The notes: generated by a model not told the origin, from the letters alone. 64,000 nt of DNA from Lactobacillus sp. S2-2 (GCF_021698855.1 NZ_WWFA01000002.1:124001-188000); one strand, 5' to 3'; positions 8,672-18,483 are shown, counted from the stretch's first letter. Program-made: numbers and translations.

Positions 8672-9511
8672 TTATTTATATTCTTTATCTATATAAGTTC
8701 TAATACCATTACAAACATCATTAGAAACAGTATTCTGATAACTTAGATTTTTTATTTTAGAAAAATCTTTATCATTATTAATATATCCCATTTCTAATAA
8801 CACAGAAGGAGTAACCGTATCTCTGATTACAAGATAATTTCCAAAATCCGTACCTCGATTTTTTAAAGGAAGGTTATTTAAATTATTATTGATAGATTTT
8901 GCAAGTTTATATGAACGATTAGGATGATAAAAATAAGAAGTAAATCCACTTGCAGAATTTTTTGAGTTTGATGAATCAAAATGAAAACTTACAAAAATTG
9001 TAGCTTTATTATCACTAGCAATTTGTGGTCTTCTTTGTAAACTAACAAATTCATCTTTATTTCTTGTTAAAATTACGTTTGCACCTAATCTTTCAAGTTT
9101 CTTTTTTGTCTTTTCAGCAAAAATTAAAGTATATTTTTTTTCATAATCATTATTACTCGATAAAGCACCAGAATCAGATCCTCCATGACCTGGATCTAGT
9201 ACAATTGTTGATTGAGCCAATTTATTGTTTTTTGGAGCAATAATTCTATTTGAAGACCACTTAGGAACCCATCCAATCTTATTTTTATGATAAACCACAC
9301 GATACCAATGATTTTTACTCCCAATAATTTGTAATCTTGTACCAATATTTACTTTATTTTCAACTTTTGACGATATATCAGGTTTTTGATTAATCAATAG
9401 TGAATTACTTTTTACTAAGATATTATTATGCAAAAACATACCAATAATGGTTATTAATACACTAAGAGTAAAAAAGAGACTGATGGTTAATTTATATTTT
9501 TTAAATTTCAT
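8672..9511 (-). CDS. Membrane-anchored N-acetylmuramoyl-L-alanine amidase with SH3b domain
   Basis: The 279-aa protein has an N-terminal membrane anchor or uncleaved signal (about residues 8-28), a bacterial SH3 domain (about 35-90, ending WYRVVYHKNKIGWVPKW) and an Amidase_3 catalytic domain (about 100-279). Zinc ligands and catalytic residues are visible: His109 in LDPGHGG, Glu124, His177 in SFHFDS and Glu240 in LLEMGY. It cleaves the stem peptide from MurNAc outside the cell. This matches the LytH/YrvJ-type amidase found between dtd and hisS-aspS in Bacilli, here on the opposite strand. The ATG follows GAGG. Confidence 0.93.
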   Translation of the reverse strand: MKFKKYKLTISLFFTLSVLITIIGMFLHNNILVKSNSLLINQKPDISSKVENKVNIGTRLQIIGSKNHWYRVVYHKNKIGWVPKWSSNRIIAPKNNKLAQSTIVLDPGHGGSDSGALSSNNDYEKKYTLIFAEKTKKKLERLGANVILTRNKDEFVSLQRRPQIASDNKATIFVSFHFDSSNSKNSASGFTSYFYHPNRSYKLAKSINNNLNNLPLKNRGTDFGNYLVIRDTVTPSVLLEMGYINNDKDFSKIKNLSYQNTVSNDVCNGIRTYIDKEYK

Positions 9512-9542
9512 TTATTAAACCTCTTTTTTTGATAACTTTATA

Positions 9543-9570
9543 ATTATAGCAAAAATAATCCTTATCTCAA
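9543..9570 (-). promoter_or_regulatory. Sigma-A promoter of the amidase gene
   Basis: On the minus strand: TTGAGA (9570-9565), 16-base spacer ending in an extended TGC, TATAAT (9548-9543), 32 bases before the ATG. Confidence 0.75.
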
Positions 9571-9636
9571 ACACAGGTTAATTCAACTTGACTTTTTAAT
9601 TATTATTTATTAGTCTAATTATTGAATAATAAATCA

Positions 9637-9667
9637 TTGATACAGATTAGTATGCTTTTTTTATAGT
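9637..9667 (+). promoter_or_regulatory. Probable promoter of the aspS T-box leader
   Basis: TTGATA (9637-9642) is followed by TTTATA at 17-base spacing or TATAGT (9662-9667) at 19. Either gives a transcript starting near 9672-9675. The stretch 9571-9636 holds nothing else that I can identify. Confidence 0.45.
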
Positions 9668-9807
9668 TAAGAGATCATTTGTTTGCTGGGAAAATGACAA
9701 TTAAAAAATTCTGAAGACACTGTTGAGGTTTAACGATAATCAAGAAATAAAAAAGGTGGTACCGTGCTTTTTTGCGCCCTTGTCATTAATTTGACTTGGG
9801 CTTTTTT
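9668..9807 (+). promoter_or_regulatory. T-box leader upstream of aspS (compact)
   Basis: The conserved T-box sequence AAGGTGGTACCGTGC is at 9753-9767, followed by a terminator hairpin (gccc 9776-9779 / gggc 9798-9801, with inner gtca/tgac) and six T. Uncharged tRNA pairing should favour the antiterminator and let aspS be expressed. The part upstream of the T-box is only about 85 bases, and I cannot fold a normal Stem I with confidence. Candidate specifier triplets are GAC (Asp) at 9696-9698 or 9716-9718, or CAC (His) at 9718-9720. In relatives this leader normally precedes hisS-aspS. Confidence 0.8.
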
Positions 9808-9832
9808 ATTTCGGGTAAATAAGGAGAATATT

Positions 9833-11614
9833 ATGAAGAGAACTACATATGCTGGATTAGTTGATGAAAGCTATTTAAATCAAAAAGTAACTTTAAAAGG
9901 ATGGGTTCAAAAAAAACGTGATCTTGGTGGATTAATTTTTATTGATTTAAGAGATAGAGAAGGAATTGTGCAACTTGTTTTTAATGACAAGTTTAGTCGA
10001 GCTGCTTTAGAAAAGGCAGAATCAGTTAAAAGTGAATATGTAATTGAAATTGAGGGAGAAGTTTTTAACCGAAGTGAAAAAGAAATCAATCCAGATATGC
10101 GTACTGGAAAGATTGAAATTCATGTTGAAAATATAAATATTCTTTCTGAATCTAAAACAGTACCATTTGATATTAAAGATGATACTAATGCTTCTGATGA
10201 TTTACGTCTTAAATATCGTTATTTGGATTTAAGAAGATCTGAAATGCAAAAGAATATTATGATTAGAAATCGTATTATTCAATCAGTTCATAGTTATTTT
10301 GATAATAATGGATTTATTGATATTGAAACACCAAATCTTACTGCTTCAAGTCCTGAAGGAGCAAGAGATTATTTAGTTCCATCAAGAATGTATCCAGGAT
10401 CATTTTATGCATTACCACAATCACCTCAACAATTTAAGCAATTATTAATGGGTGCTGGTTTTGATCGTTATTATCAAATTGCTCGCTGTTTTAGAGATGA
10501 AGATTTACGAGGAGATCGTCAACCTGAATTTACACAAATTGATATGGAAACATCTTTCTTATCAGCTGAAGAAATCCAAGATTTAACTGAAGGATTAATT
10601 GCAAAAATTATGAAAGATACTTTAAATATTGATGTGAAAGTTCCTTTTGAAAGAATTACTTGGAATGAATCAATGGAAAGATTTGGAACTGATCAACCTG
10701 ATACTAGATTTGGAATGGAATTAAAAGATTTATCTGAAATTATGAAAGATTCATCTTTTAAAGTATTCAAATCAGCGATTGATAATGGCGGACAGGTTAA
10801 ATCAATTACTGTTCCTGGTGGAGCAGAAAAATATTCAAGAAAAAATATTGATAAATATGCAGAATATGTTGAAAGATTTGGTGCAAAGGGATTAGCTTGG
10901 TTAAAAGTTACAGAAGAAGGATTTTCTGGACCAATTGCTAAATTCTTTGAAGATGAAGCAATGATTAAAGCTTTATTAGAAAAAACTGAAGCTCAACCTG
11001 GAGATTTATTATTGTTTGCAGCTGATCGAAATAAAGTTGTTGCAAGTACATTAAGTTATTTAAGAAATGCGATTGCAAAAGAACTTGATTTAATTCCAAA
11101 CAATCAATTTAATTATTTATGGATAGTTGATTGGCCATTATTTGATTATGATGAAGGCGATGAAAGATGGGTTGCAGCGCATCATCCATTTACAATGCCT
11201 AATGAGGAAGATGTACATTATTTAAATGAAGGTGAAGATGCTCATAAAGCTCATGCACAGAGCTATGATATTATTTTGAATGGACTTGAATTAGGTGGAG
11301 GTTCTATTCGTATTCATACTAGAGAAATTCAAGAAAAAATGTTTAAAGCGCTTGGATTTACTCAAGAAAGTGCTGAATCACAATTTGGATATTTCCTAAG
11401 AGCATTAGATTATGGTTTCCCACCACATGGAGGATTAGCAATTGGTTTAGATCGATTTGCAAGATTATTATCTAATTCTGATAACATTAGAGATGTAATC
11501 GCCTTTCCAAAAAATTCCAAAGCAATTGATCCATTAACTAGTGCTCCAGGTCAAGTTTCAAATGATCAATTAGATGAATTAGGATTAGATATAAAAAACT
11601 CTAATAAAGAATAA
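9833..11614 (+). CDS. aspS: Aspartate--tRNA ligase
   Basis: Class IIb synthetase charging tRNA-Asp. The 593-aa product has the N-terminal OB-fold anticodon domain ([23 protein letters not shown]), motif 2 [14 protein letters not shown], the bacterial GAD insert and motif 3 GGLAIGLDR near the C-terminus. The start is the ATG at 9833 behind AAGGAG; an in-frame GTG at 9764 lies inside the T-box and is not a start. Unlike in most Bacilli, no hisS precedes it. Expression is under the T-box leader. Confidence 0.96.
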   Translation: MKRTTYAGLVDESYLNQKVTLKGWVQKKRDLGGLIFIDLRDREGIVQLVFNDKFSRAALEKAESVKSEYVIEIEGEVFNRSEKEINPDMRTGKIEIHVENINILSESKTVPFDIKDDTNASDDLRLKYRYLDLRRSEMQKNIMIRNRIIQSVHSYFDNNGFIDIETPNLTASSPEGARDYLVPSRMYPGSFYALPQSPQQFKQLLMGAGFDRYYQIARCFRDEDLRGDRQPEFTQIDMETSFLSAEEIQDLTEGLIAKIMKDTLNIDVKVPFERITWNESMERFGTDQPDTRFGMELKDLSEIMKDSSFKVFKSAIDNGGQVKSITVPGGAEKYSRKNIDKYAEYVERFGAKGLAWLKVTEEGFSGPIAKFFEDEAMIKALLEKTEAQPGDLLLFAADRNKVVASTLSYLRNAIAKELDLIPNNQFNYLWIVDWPLFDYDEGDERWVAAHHPFTMPNEEDVHYLNEGEDAHKAHAQSYDIILNGLELGGGSIRIHTREIQEKMFKALGFTQESAESQFGYFLRALDYGFPPHGGLAIGLDRFARLLSNSDNIRDVIAFPKNSKAIDPLTSAPGQVSNDQLDELGLDIKNSNKE

Positions 11615-11617
11615 TTA

Positions 11618-11648
11618 AAAAAGCTCATAAAATTTATGAGCTTTTTTA
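11618..11648 (+). terminator. Intrinsic terminator after aspS
   Basis: aaaaagctcataaa and its complement ttatgagctttttt form a long stem with a short loop and T run. Confidence 0.88.
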
Positions 11649-11709
11649 TTTGTTTTTCAATGTTATACTTGTAAGTGACTATATTCAGTTGAAAGGAAAT
11701 AGATTAATT

Positions 11710-12588
11710 ATGGATGATGTTCAAAAAATCTTAAAAAAACATCAATATTTTGCCAAAGCATCAACTGCTTTTATTTATGCAATCATGGTTTCAGTTGCGA
11801 TGAATTTCTTTTGGAATCCGGGAAATATTTATTCCTCAGGAATGACAGGTTTTGCACAGTTATTGAACACAATAACTTCAAGATATTTTCCAATTACAAT
11901 TAGTGCTGCATTCGGATTGTTTTTATTAAACGTTCCAATGTTTATTTTATCTTGGAAAAAGATTGGAAAGCAATTCACTTTTTTCACAGTATTGTCAGTT
12001 TTATTGGCAAGTATCATGATTAAGTTTCTTCATCCTGTTACATTAACTAATGATCCATTAATTTGTGCGATTTTTGGAGGAGCTGTTAATGGTTTTGGAA
12101 CTGGATTAGCTTTAAAAAATGAAATTTCTACTGGTGGACTAGATATTATAGGAATTGTAGTTCGAAGAAAAACGGGTAAGACAATTGGAACAACAAATAT
12201 GATTTTTAATTCATTTATCATTTTATCAGCTGGTTTTGCTTATGGTTGGCCATATGCTTTTTATTCAGCAATTGGATTAATAGTAAATGCTAAAGTTATT
12301 GATATGACATATACAAGACAGCAAAGAATGCAAGTTATGGTTGTAACAGATCGCCCTAAAACAGTAACCGATAGTATTCAAAATCATTTGAGAAGAGGGG
12401 TTACAATTATTCATAATGCTGAAGGAGCCTATCAACATGATGAAAAAACTGTTTTATTCACAGTTATTTCAAGATATGAGATGAGTGAATTTGATGATGC
12501 TTTGAATGAGTCTGATACTGGTGCATTTGGTATTGTAGTTGATGTCGATCAAATATTTGGTCATTTTTATGAGCATGAACTTAAATAA
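11710..12588 (+). CDS. YitT family membrane protein (DUF161 + DUF2179)
   Basis: The 292-aa protein has about five to six hydrophobic segments in the first 190 residues (including IYAIMVSVAMNFFWNPGNIYSSGMTG and the glycine-rich AIFGGAVNGFGTGLALKNEISTGGLDIIG) and a soluble C-terminal DUF2179 domain (VTIIHNAEGAY...GIVVDVDQIFGHF). This architecture defines the YitT family, whose transport role is not established. The start chosen is ATG 11710; the ribosome site AAAGG lies 13 bases upstream, rather far. A -10 element TATACT is at 11664-11669. aspS-yitT adjacency is seen in other lactobacilli. Confidence 0.88.
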   Translation: MDDVQKILKKHQYFAKASTAFIYAIMVSVAMNFFWNPGNIYSSGMTGFAQLLNTITSRYFPITISAAFGLFLLNVPMFILSWKKIGKQFTFFTVLSVLLASIMIKFLHPVTLTNDPLICAIFGGAVNGFGTGLALKNEISTGGLDIIGIVVRRKTGKTIGTTNMIFNSFIILSAGFAYGWPYAFYSAIGLIVNAKVIDMTYTRQQRMQVMVVTDRPKTVTDSIQNHLRRGVTIIHNAEGAYQHDEKTVLFTVISRYEMSEFDDALNESDTGAFGIVVDVDQIFGHFYEHELK

Positions 12589-12599
12589 ATTTATACATT

Positions 12600-12629
12600 A
12601 TGATAGATAATATAAATATATGTTATAAT
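12600..12629 (+). promoter_or_regulatory. Extended -10 promoter for the teichoic acid cluster
   Basis: TGT-TATAAT (-10 at 12624-12629) with a weak -35 (atgata, 12600-12605) at 18-base spacing. Confidence 0.55.
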
Positions 12630-12664
12630 TGTTCAATGTAATTTATGAAATAATGGTGGTTAAT

Positions 12665-13807
12665 TTGAAAACTATATATATTTTTTTAATAAAAATAATG
12701 TCAACGCTTACTTTTTTTAGAAGTAAAAAAAATGCATTTTATATTATGAGCTTTAATAATAATTTGAATTTAATCAAAAAAATTGCTGCTAATTTACCAA
12801 AGGGTAAAAAAATATGCGTTTTATATGATCCAGATGTTGAAGTTGCAGCAACTGATTTGTCAGCTTTTGGTATTGAAACAATTCCATTTCAAAATAATAT
12901 TAAGTTTGCTCTTACTTTGATTCCAAAGTTGTCTACTGCAAAAATAATTTTTTGTGATAACTATTTTGCTTTTTTAGCTGGATTTACAAAATCAAAAAAG
13001 ACAAAAATAGTTCAAGTTTGGCATGCAAATGGAGCAATTAAAAAATTTGGATGGGATGATCCTACAACAATTAATCGTAGTTATTTAGATAAGAAAAGAT
13101 TTCAAAAGGTTTATAATCAATTCGATGATTTCGTAGTTGCTTCGAAAGCTATGGGAAATGTTTTTGCAAGTAGTTATCATGTGGACCATGATAAGATGCA
13201 ATACTTGGGTTATCCTAGATCGGATCGATTATTTAGTAATAAGTGGATTAATTATGCACAAAATCGTGTATATAAGGCTGCACCTGAGTTAAAAAATAAA
13301 AGAGTAATACTTTATGCTCCTACATATCGTGATGGACTTGATTTTAATCCGCCAGAAGATTTGGGAAGAGCACTTACTGCAGATAAAGACGCGATGGTAG
13401 TGGTTAAATTGCATCCAGTATTAAAAAATCAAGAAAGTAAAATCAAACAATTTTCAGATTCAAATATTTGTTTTTATAATCAATTATCAACAACGGATTT
13501 ATTATCAGTAACAGATACATTGATTACTGATTATTCATCATTAGCCTTTGATTTCAGCTTATTGCCTAATGCAAAATCAATTTTATTCTTTATGTTTGAT
13601 TTAGATAAATATAAATCAAAACCAGGAATTCAAAATGATTTTATAGAATGGTTACCTACTAATCCAATTATTAAAACAAGTGATTTGAAAATGGAAATTT
13701 TGAATAAAAAAGATAATAATTTTGAAGATTTTAATCATTATTGGAATACATATAATGATGGTAATGCGACAAATCGCTTAATAAAAAAATATATCAAAAA
13801 TATGTAG
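12665..13807 (+). CDS. CDP-glycerol glycerophosphotransferase family protein (TagB/TagF-like)
   Basis: The protein (380 aa from the TTG at 12665, which follows GGTGG) belongs to the glycerophosphotransferase family that primes or extends wall teichoic acid at the inner face of the membrane. Recognisable motifs are WHANGAIKKFGWDD, GYPRSDRLF, ILYAPTYRDG, KLHPV, the substrate motif LITDYSSLAFDF and the terminal GNATNRL. Being shorter than TagF and lacking an N-terminal GT domain, it fits a primase-type (TagB) enzyme better, but this is inference. An in-frame ATG at 12653 and an upstream ATG at 12629 are alternative starts. A TagG-like permease follows 18 bases downstream. Confidence 0.85.
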   Translation: MKTIYIFLIKIMSTLTFFRSKKNAFYIMSFNNNLNLIKKIAANLPKGKKICVLYDPDVEVAATDLSAFGIETIPFQNNIKFALTLIPKLSTAKIIFCDNYFAFLAGFTKSKKTKIVQVWHANGAIKKFGWDDPTTINRSYLDKKRFQKVYNQFDDFVVASKAMGNVFASSYHVDHDKMQYLGYPRSDRLFSNKWINYAQNRVYKAAPELKNKRVILYAPTYRDGLDFNPPEDLGRALTADKDAMVVVKLHPVLKNQESKIKQFSDSNICFYNQLSTTDLLSVTDTLITDYSSLAFDFSLLPNAKSILFFMFDLDKYKSKPGIQNDFIEWLPTNPIIKTSDLKMEILNKKDNNFEDFNHYWNTYNDGNATNRLIKKYIKNM

Positions 13808-13825
13808 TTAAGAGAGGTAAATATT

Positions 13826-14632
13826 TTGAAAGAAATTGGTGCGTTTTTTAAAGAACAATTTAGTAGTATTGGAATTATTTATCGTGTATCAAGATATGAA
13901 GATAAGGCCAGTTATCAAAGTCATTATTTAGGATTAATGTGGGAGTATTTGTATCCGTTAATTCAAATTGGAATTTATTGGTTAGTTTTTGGTGTAGGTT
14001 TGAAAGGGAATACAGGTCATTCTGCTAACTATTTACCATGGATGGTAATTGGTATTACTCCATGGTTCTTTATGAATCGAGTAGTTTTAGATGCTTCTAA
14101 AAGTATCTATCAAAGAGCAGGTTTGGTTTCTAAAATGAAGTTTCCTGTTAGTGCTTTACCATCAATTAAATTAGTAAGTAATTTAAGTTCATTTTGGACA
14201 ATGTTAATATTTTCAATTGCCCTTGGATTTTTATATGGAATTAGACCAACAATGTTTTGGATTCAAGGAATATATTATTTTATTGCAATGATAGCCTGGC
14301 TTTTAGCATTTGGAATATTTAATTCAACTGTTTCTATTTTAATTCGTGATTATCACGTTTTATTACAATCAGCGATGAGAATGTTATTTTATGTTTCTGG
14401 AGTATTATTTAATTTTCAAACTAGTTCATTTCCACCTTACTTAGTTCGAGTTTTAGAATTAAATCCATTCTTTTATATTGTGCAAGGATTTAGAGATTCA
14501 ATGCTTTCAACAACTTGGTTTTGGCAAAATCCAGGACTTATGCTGGTATTCTGGTTAATGGTATTGTTCTTCTTACTAGTTGGTACTCATTTACATTTCA
14601 AATTTAGATCTCACTTTGTAGATTTAATTTAA
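13826..14632 (+). CDS. tagG: Teichoic acid ABC exporter permease (TagG-like)
   Basis: The 268-aa polytopic protein has an ABC-2 type permease layout: a cytoplasmic N-terminal helix (YEDKASYQSHYLGLMWEYLYPLI) and about six membrane segments. The YLPWMVIGITPWFFM and LNPFFYIVQGFRDSML motifs are typical of TagG/RfbA-type permeases, which flip lipid-linked teichoic acid across the membrane. Start codon is TTG behind AGAGGT. The partner ATPase TagH is not adjacent and not elsewhere in the window. It lies between two glycerophosphotransferase genes, which supports the teichoic acid role. Confidence 0.88.
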   Translation: MKEIGAFFKEQFSSIGIIYRVSRYEDKASYQSHYLGLMWEYLYPLIQIGIYWLVFGVGLKGNTGHSANYLPWMVIGITPWFFMNRVVLDASKSIYQRAGLVSKMKFPVSALPSIKLVSNLSSFWTMLIFSIALGFLYGIRPTMFWIQGIYYFIAMIAWLLAFGIFNSTVSILIRDYHVLLQSAMRMLFYVSGVLFNFQTSSFPPYLVRVLELNPFFYIVQGFRDSMLSTTWFWQNPGLMLVFWLMVLFFLLVGTHLHFKFRSHFVDLI

Positions 14633-14645
14633 TTAGCTGATATAT

Positions 14646-15860
14646 ATGAAAAAAATTAAATCTTTAATAATAAATACAATTAAATTGATTGCACGATATA
14701 TTTTTATTATCTTTAATTCTTTTTTTACTTTGATGAAACCAAAAAGAAATTTGGTTATTTTTGAGAGTTTTAATGGTAATGATGTAAATGATAACCCTGC
14801 CGCAATTTATTATGAATGGATAAAACAAAATCCTGATAAACAAAATTTAGCAATTTTTTCAGTTAAGCCTTCTAAATATAAATATCTAAAAAATAAATAT
14901 CCTCAGATTGTTTTTTGCAAAAGATTTACATTTAAGTGGACTTATTTAATGGCAAGAGCAAACTTTTGGGTTTTTAATTCAAGAATGCCAAAATGGTGGA
15001 AAAAAAATCCAAAGACAACTTATATTCAAACCTGGCATGGAACCCCTTTAAAAAAATTAGGAATAGATATTGAAGATGTTTCTATACCAGGTTCAAATAC
15101 GATTAAATATCATAATAATTTTAGATTTGAATCAAGTAGATGGAATTATTTGATTGTTCCTAATGAATATTCTGAAAATATTTTTAGAAGTGCTTTTGCT
15201 TTTAAAAATACCTTTTTAAAAACTGGTTATCCAAGAAATGATCGATTGGTTTTAGATAATAATAAAACTGAAATAAATAATATAAAAAAAAGTTTAGGAA
15301 TTAAAACAGAAAATGTAATTATGTATGCTCCGACATGGAGAGATGATGATTTTAAAAAAATTGGTCAATATAATTTTAAATTACATTTTTCCTTTGACGA
15401 TTTTTTTGAAAATGTATCAGAACAAACAACTTTAATTATTAGACCGCATTATTTAATTAAAGATCATATTGATATTTCAGGATTTGAAGATCGAATTAAA
15501 ATTTTAGTAGATGAAGATATTAGTCAACTTTATTTAATTTCTGATTTATTAATTACTGATTATTCGTCTGTAATGTTTGATTATGCTAATTTAAAAAGAC
15601 CAATGTTATTTTTTACTTATGATATTGATCACTATAAAAATGATTTACGCGGATTTTATTTTGATTTTATAAATGATGCTCCTGGTCCAATAGTAAAAAC
15701 ACAAACAGAATTAATGAATAAATTAGTTCAATTTCAAAATGTAGGTAGTTTTATTGAGTATAAAGATAAACAAATTAATTTTTTTAATAAGTTTTGTGAA
15801 TTGGATCATGGTAATGCAGCTAGTCAGGTTGTTCAAGTAATGGAGGAGAAATATGAATAA
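14646..15860 (+). CDS. CDP-glycerol glycerophosphotransferase family protein (second copy)
   Basis: A 404-aa protein with the same family motifs as the upstream enzyme but clearly a different paralogue: [67 protein letters not shown] and GNAASQVV. It is likely a polymerase or primase adding glycerol-phosphate or ribitol-phosphate from a CDP-activated donor to the lipid-linked teichoic acid. The N-terminal basic, hydrophobic helix fits membrane association. The ribosome site before ATG 14646 is weak. The next gene overlaps its last 8 bases. Confidence 0.87.
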   Translation: MKKIKSLIINTIKLIARYIFIIFNSFFTLMKPKRNLVIFESFNGNDVNDNPAAIYYEWIKQNPDKQNLAIFSVKPSKYKYLKNKYPQIVFCKRFTFKWTYLMARANFWVFNSRMPKWWKKNPKTTYIQTWHGTPLKKLGIDIEDVSIPGSNTIKYHNNFRFESSRWNYLIVPNEYSENIFRSAFAFKNTFLKTGYPRNDRLVLDNNKTEINNIKKSLGIKTENVIMYAPTWRDDDFKKIGQYNFKLHFSFDDFFENVSEQTTLIIRPHYLIKDHIDISGFEDRIKILVDEDISQLYLISDLLITDYSSVMFDYANLKRPMLFFTYDIDHYKNDLRGFYFDFINDAPGPIVKTQTELMNKLVQFQNVGSFIEYKDKQINFFNKFCELDHGNAASQVVQVMEEKYE

Positions 15861-16773
15861 TAGTGAATTTTTAATTGGATCACATGTTTCTATGAAGGCA
15901 CCTAATATGTTGTTGGGATCAGCTAAAGAAGCTTTAAGTTATAATGATAAAGTTTTTATGGTATATACTGGAGCTCCGCAAAATACTAAAAGAAAACCAA
16001 TTGAAGATTTAAAGGTGAATGAAGCTCATGAGTTTATGGAAAAAAATAACTTAGGTGAGATTGTAATTCATGCTCCATATATTATTAATTTGGGTAATAC
16101 TGAAAAACCTGAAAATTTTAAATTTGCAGTTGAATTTTTGAAACAAGAAATTAAAAGATCAGAAGCATTTGGTGCAAAACAAATCGTTCTTCATCCTGGT
16201 TCACATGTTGGTGCAGGAGTAGATGCTGGAATAAACCAAATCATAAAAGGACTTAATGAAGTTATTGATCCTAATCAAAATGTACAGATTGCTCTTGAAA
16301 CAATGGCTGGAAAAGGTTCTGAACTTGGAACAACGTTTGAACAGTTAAAAAGAATTATTGATGGAGTAAAGTATAATGAAAAGTTATCTGTAACTTTTGA
16401 TACTTGTCATACTAATGATGCTGGGTATGATGTTAAAAATAATTTTGATAATGTTTTAGATGAATTTGATAGAATTATTGGTTTAGATAAATTAAAAGTT
16501 GTACATTTAAATGATTCAAAAAATGAAAAAGGATCACATAAAGATCGTCATGAAGTTATTGGTTTTGGAACAATTGGTTTTGATTCTTTAAACTATATTG
16601 CACATCATAGTAAATTAGCTAATGTACCTAAAATTATGGAAACTCCAGCAATTGTAATTGATGAAGATAAAAAGAAAAAAGCTTCACCACATTTATATGA
16701 AGTTGAAATGTTAAAAAAACAAGTATTTAATGATAATTTAATTGATGATGTAAAAAGAGATTCAACTATTTAA
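15853..16773 (+). CDS. nfo: Deoxyribonuclease IV (AP endonuclease)
   Basis: Nfo/EndoIV cuts DNA at abasic sites in base excision repair with a trinuclear zinc centre. The 306-aa TIM-barrel protein shows the family motifs [89 protein letters not shown] and KIMETPA, supplying the expected His, Glu and Asp ligands. The length is slightly above the usual 280-300 because of a short C-terminal extension. A strong GGAGG site lies inside the end of the preceding gene. Confidence 0.95.
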   Translation: MNNSEFLIGSHVSMKAPNMLLGSAKEALSYNDKVFMVYTGAPQNTKRKPIEDLKVNEAHEFMEKNNLGEIVIHAPYIINLGNTEKPENFKFAVEFLKQEIKRSEAFGAKQIVLHPGSHVGAGVDAGINQIIKGLNEVIDPNQNVQIALETMAGKGSELGTTFEQLKRIIDGVKYNEKLSVTFDTCHTNDAGYDVKNNFDNVLDEFDRIIGLDKLKVVHLNDSKNEKGSHKDRHEVIGFGTIGFDSLNYIAHHSKLANVPKIMETPAIVIDEDKKKKASPHLYEVEMLKKQVFNDNLIDDVKRDSTI

Positions 16774-16790
16774 TAGTTGAATCTCTTTTT
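16752..16790. terminator. Bidirectional terminator between nfo and the PpsR-like gene
   Basis: A perfect 17-bp stem (arms 16752-16768 and 16774-16790) has A runs at one end and T runs at the other, so it can end transcripts from both convergent genes. It overlaps both stop codons. Confidence 0.88.
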
Positions 16791-17610
16791 AATCTGTATT
16801 TAAGTTTAAACTTTCAGTAATGACAGTCGCAGTTTCTTCAATTGACTTATTGTGAACATTAATTTTAATACAACTTAATTTTTTGTATAAATCATTAGCA
16901 TAATTAATTTCCTTTTCAATATATTCGCTACTTGAATAAGGTGTATCTGCACTTAATCCATATGCTAGCATTCTTTCTTTTCTTATTTTTTTAAGATTTG
17001 TTACGGTATTAGTTAATCCGATTATTTTATTTTTATCAACTTCCCAAATTTCATCTGGTAGTTGAATACCAGGTCCAATGGGTAAATTAGCTACTTTTAT
17101 ATTTTGATTTGCTAAATAAAGTGATAATGGAGTTTTTGAAGTTCTAGAAATACCTAAAATAACGATATCAGCTTGTAAAAGTCCAGTGGGGTTTTTACCG
17201 TCATCATTTGTTACTGCAAATTCGATTGCAGAAATTCGATTGAAGTATTGATTATTTAAGTCATGAACCATTCCCGGAATTATTTCTGGTTTCATATTCA
17301 TTTTTTGAGATATCAAATAAAGTGGTTTCTGAATACAATCAAATTCATATAATTTATTTTCTTTACAAAAATCATAAACGTATTTGCTGAGTTCAGGATT
17401 AACAAGAGTATGAAAAATCATTGCATTTGTCTCTAAGGCTAATTTTAAAATACCTTTTAAAATAGATTTTGTTTGAATAAATGGATATCTTTTATAATCG
17501 ACTTCAATATTAGTAAATTGTGATGCAGCAGTTTTAGCAATTGTAAAAGCTGTTGCACCACTTGAATCTGAGATGATTAATATATTCATTTTATTATTAA
17601 TAATATTCAC
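16789..17610 (-). CDS. PpsR/YqfL family pyruvate, phosphate dikinase regulatory kinase/phosphorylase
   Basis: The 273-aa protein belongs to the DUF299 family of ADP-dependent kinases/Pi-dependent phosphorylases that switch pyruvate phosphate dikinase or PEP synthase off and on. Hallmarks are the N-terminal ISDSSGATA and the P-loop-like GISRTSKTPLS (153-163) followed by NLPIGPGIQLP. The target enzyme is not in this window. The start is uncertain: GTG 17610 has AGAAAGG only 2 bases upstream, and ATG 17589 has no ribosome site but starts closer to the conserved core. An extended -10 (TGATAGAAT, TAGAAT at 17631-17626) lies just upstream. Confidence 0.88.
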   Translation of the reverse strand: MNIINNKMNILIISDSSGATAFTIAKTAASQFTNIEVDYKRYPFIQTKSILKGILKLALETNAMIFHTLVNPELSKYVYDFCKENKLYEFDCIQKPLYLISQKMNMKPEIIPGMVHDLNNQYFNRISAIEFAVTNDDGKNPTGLLQADIVILGISRTSKTPLSLYLANQNIKVANLPIGPGIQLPDEIWEVDKNKIIGLTNTVTNLKKIRKERMLAYGLSADTPYSSSEYIEKEINYANDLYKKLSCIKINVHNKSIEETATVITESLNLNTD

Positions 17611-17677
17611 AACCTTTCTAAATAGATTCTATCATATCGATTATTTAAATAAACTTTAATTATCATAGTTATTGTCG

Positions 17678-17706
17678 TTGACGAGCTGTATTTTGTGAGG
17701 TATAAT
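17678..17706 (+). promoter_or_regulatory. Sigma-A promoter of rpsU
   Basis: TTGACG (17678-17683), 17-base spacer, perfect TATAAT (17701-17706). Expected transcription start is near 17713, giving a leader of about 67 bases. Confidence 0.88.
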
Positions 17707-17779
17707 TTTTTATAGACAGTTGTGGTGATTACACAATAATAATTAGTCGTTATTTGAGGACGAAGGGAGGGATTTCAAA

Positions 17780-17965
17780 ATGGCAAAAACAGTCGTTCGC
17801 AAAAACGAATCTCTTGATGATGCTCTTCGTCGCTTTAAACGTACAGTTTCAAAAAGCGGTACTTTGCAAGAATTCCGTAAACGTGAATTTTACGAAAAAC
17901 CAAGTGTTAAACGTAAATTAAAATCTGAAGCAGCAAGAAAACGTAATAATAAAAAGAAACATTAA
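17780..17965 (+). CDS. rpsU: 30S ribosomal protein S21
   Basis: S21 is a small-subunit protein involved in translation initiation. The 61-aa, highly basic sequence ([18 protein letters not shown] at its start, then [21 protein letters not shown]) is diagnostic. It has GGGAGG as ribosome site and a strong own promoter. Its codon use is more biased (CGT for Arg) than the neighbours', as expected for a ribosomal protein. yqeY follows, as in other Bacilli. Confidence 0.97.
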   Translation: MAKTVVRKNESLDDALRRFKRTVSKSGTLQEFRKREFYEKPSVKRKLKSEAARKRNNKKKH

Positions 17966-17986
17966 TCATAGTTTCTAAATTAAAGT

Positions 17987-18011
17987 GCTCATATTAATGG
18001 GGCTTTTTTTT
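17987..18011 (+). terminator. Weak hairpin with T run after rpsU
   Basis: A short stem (gctc 17987-17990 / gggc 18000-18003) is followed by nine T. The stem is weak, so part of the transcript probably runs into yqeY. Confidence 0.4.
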
Positions 18012-18039
18012 TAGAAATATAAAATTTGGGGGATTTACT

Positions 18040-18483
18040 ATGTCATTAAATGAAATTTTAACAAGTGATTTAAAACAAGCAATGAAAGATCACGATAAGG
18101 TTAAATTAACAGTTGTAAGAACTCTTAAATCCAATCTCAATAATGAAAAGCTTTCATTAGGTCGCGATTTAACTGAAGATGATGAGATTGCAGTTGTTAA
18201 CCGAGAAGTTAAGCAACATAAAGATTCTATTAAAGAATTTACTGAAGGCAATCGTGAAGATTTAGTTACTGAAGAACAAACTCAGTTAGATGTTTTGATG
18301 AATTATGCACCAAAACAAATGTCTGAATTAGAAATTCAACAAATTATTGATGAAACAATTAATAATTTAGGTGCAAGTTCAATGTCTGACTTTGGAAAAG
18401 TTATGGGTGCCTCTATGCCTAAACTTAAAGGTAAAGCAGATGGAGATGTCGTAAAAAGTTTAGTAAAAAAAGCTTTAAATTAA
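18040..18483 (+). CDS. GatB/YqeY domain protein
   Basis: The 147-aa helical protein matches the YqeY family (LKQAMKDHDKVKLTVVRTLKS, then LMNYAPKQMSELEIQQII and MSDFGKVMGASMPKLKGKADGDVV), which resembles the tRNA-binding tail of GatB. Its cellular role is not established. Its location behind rpsU and before phoH-ybeY is the common arrangement in Bacilli. The start is an ATG with GGGGGA upstream. Confidence 0.92.
   Translation: MSLNEILTSDLKQAMKDHDKVKLTVVRTLKSNLNNEKLSLGRDLTEDDEIAVVNREVKQHKDSIKEFTEGNREDLVTEEQTQLDVLMNYAPKQMSELEIQQIIDETINNLGASSMSDFGKVMGASMPKLKGKADGDVVKSLVKKALN

Noticed and set aside
9764-9832. In-frame extension of aspS starting at a GTG
   Set aside because: It lies within the T-box core and terminator, has no ribosome site, and the ATG at 9833 has AAGGAG and the normal AspRS start.
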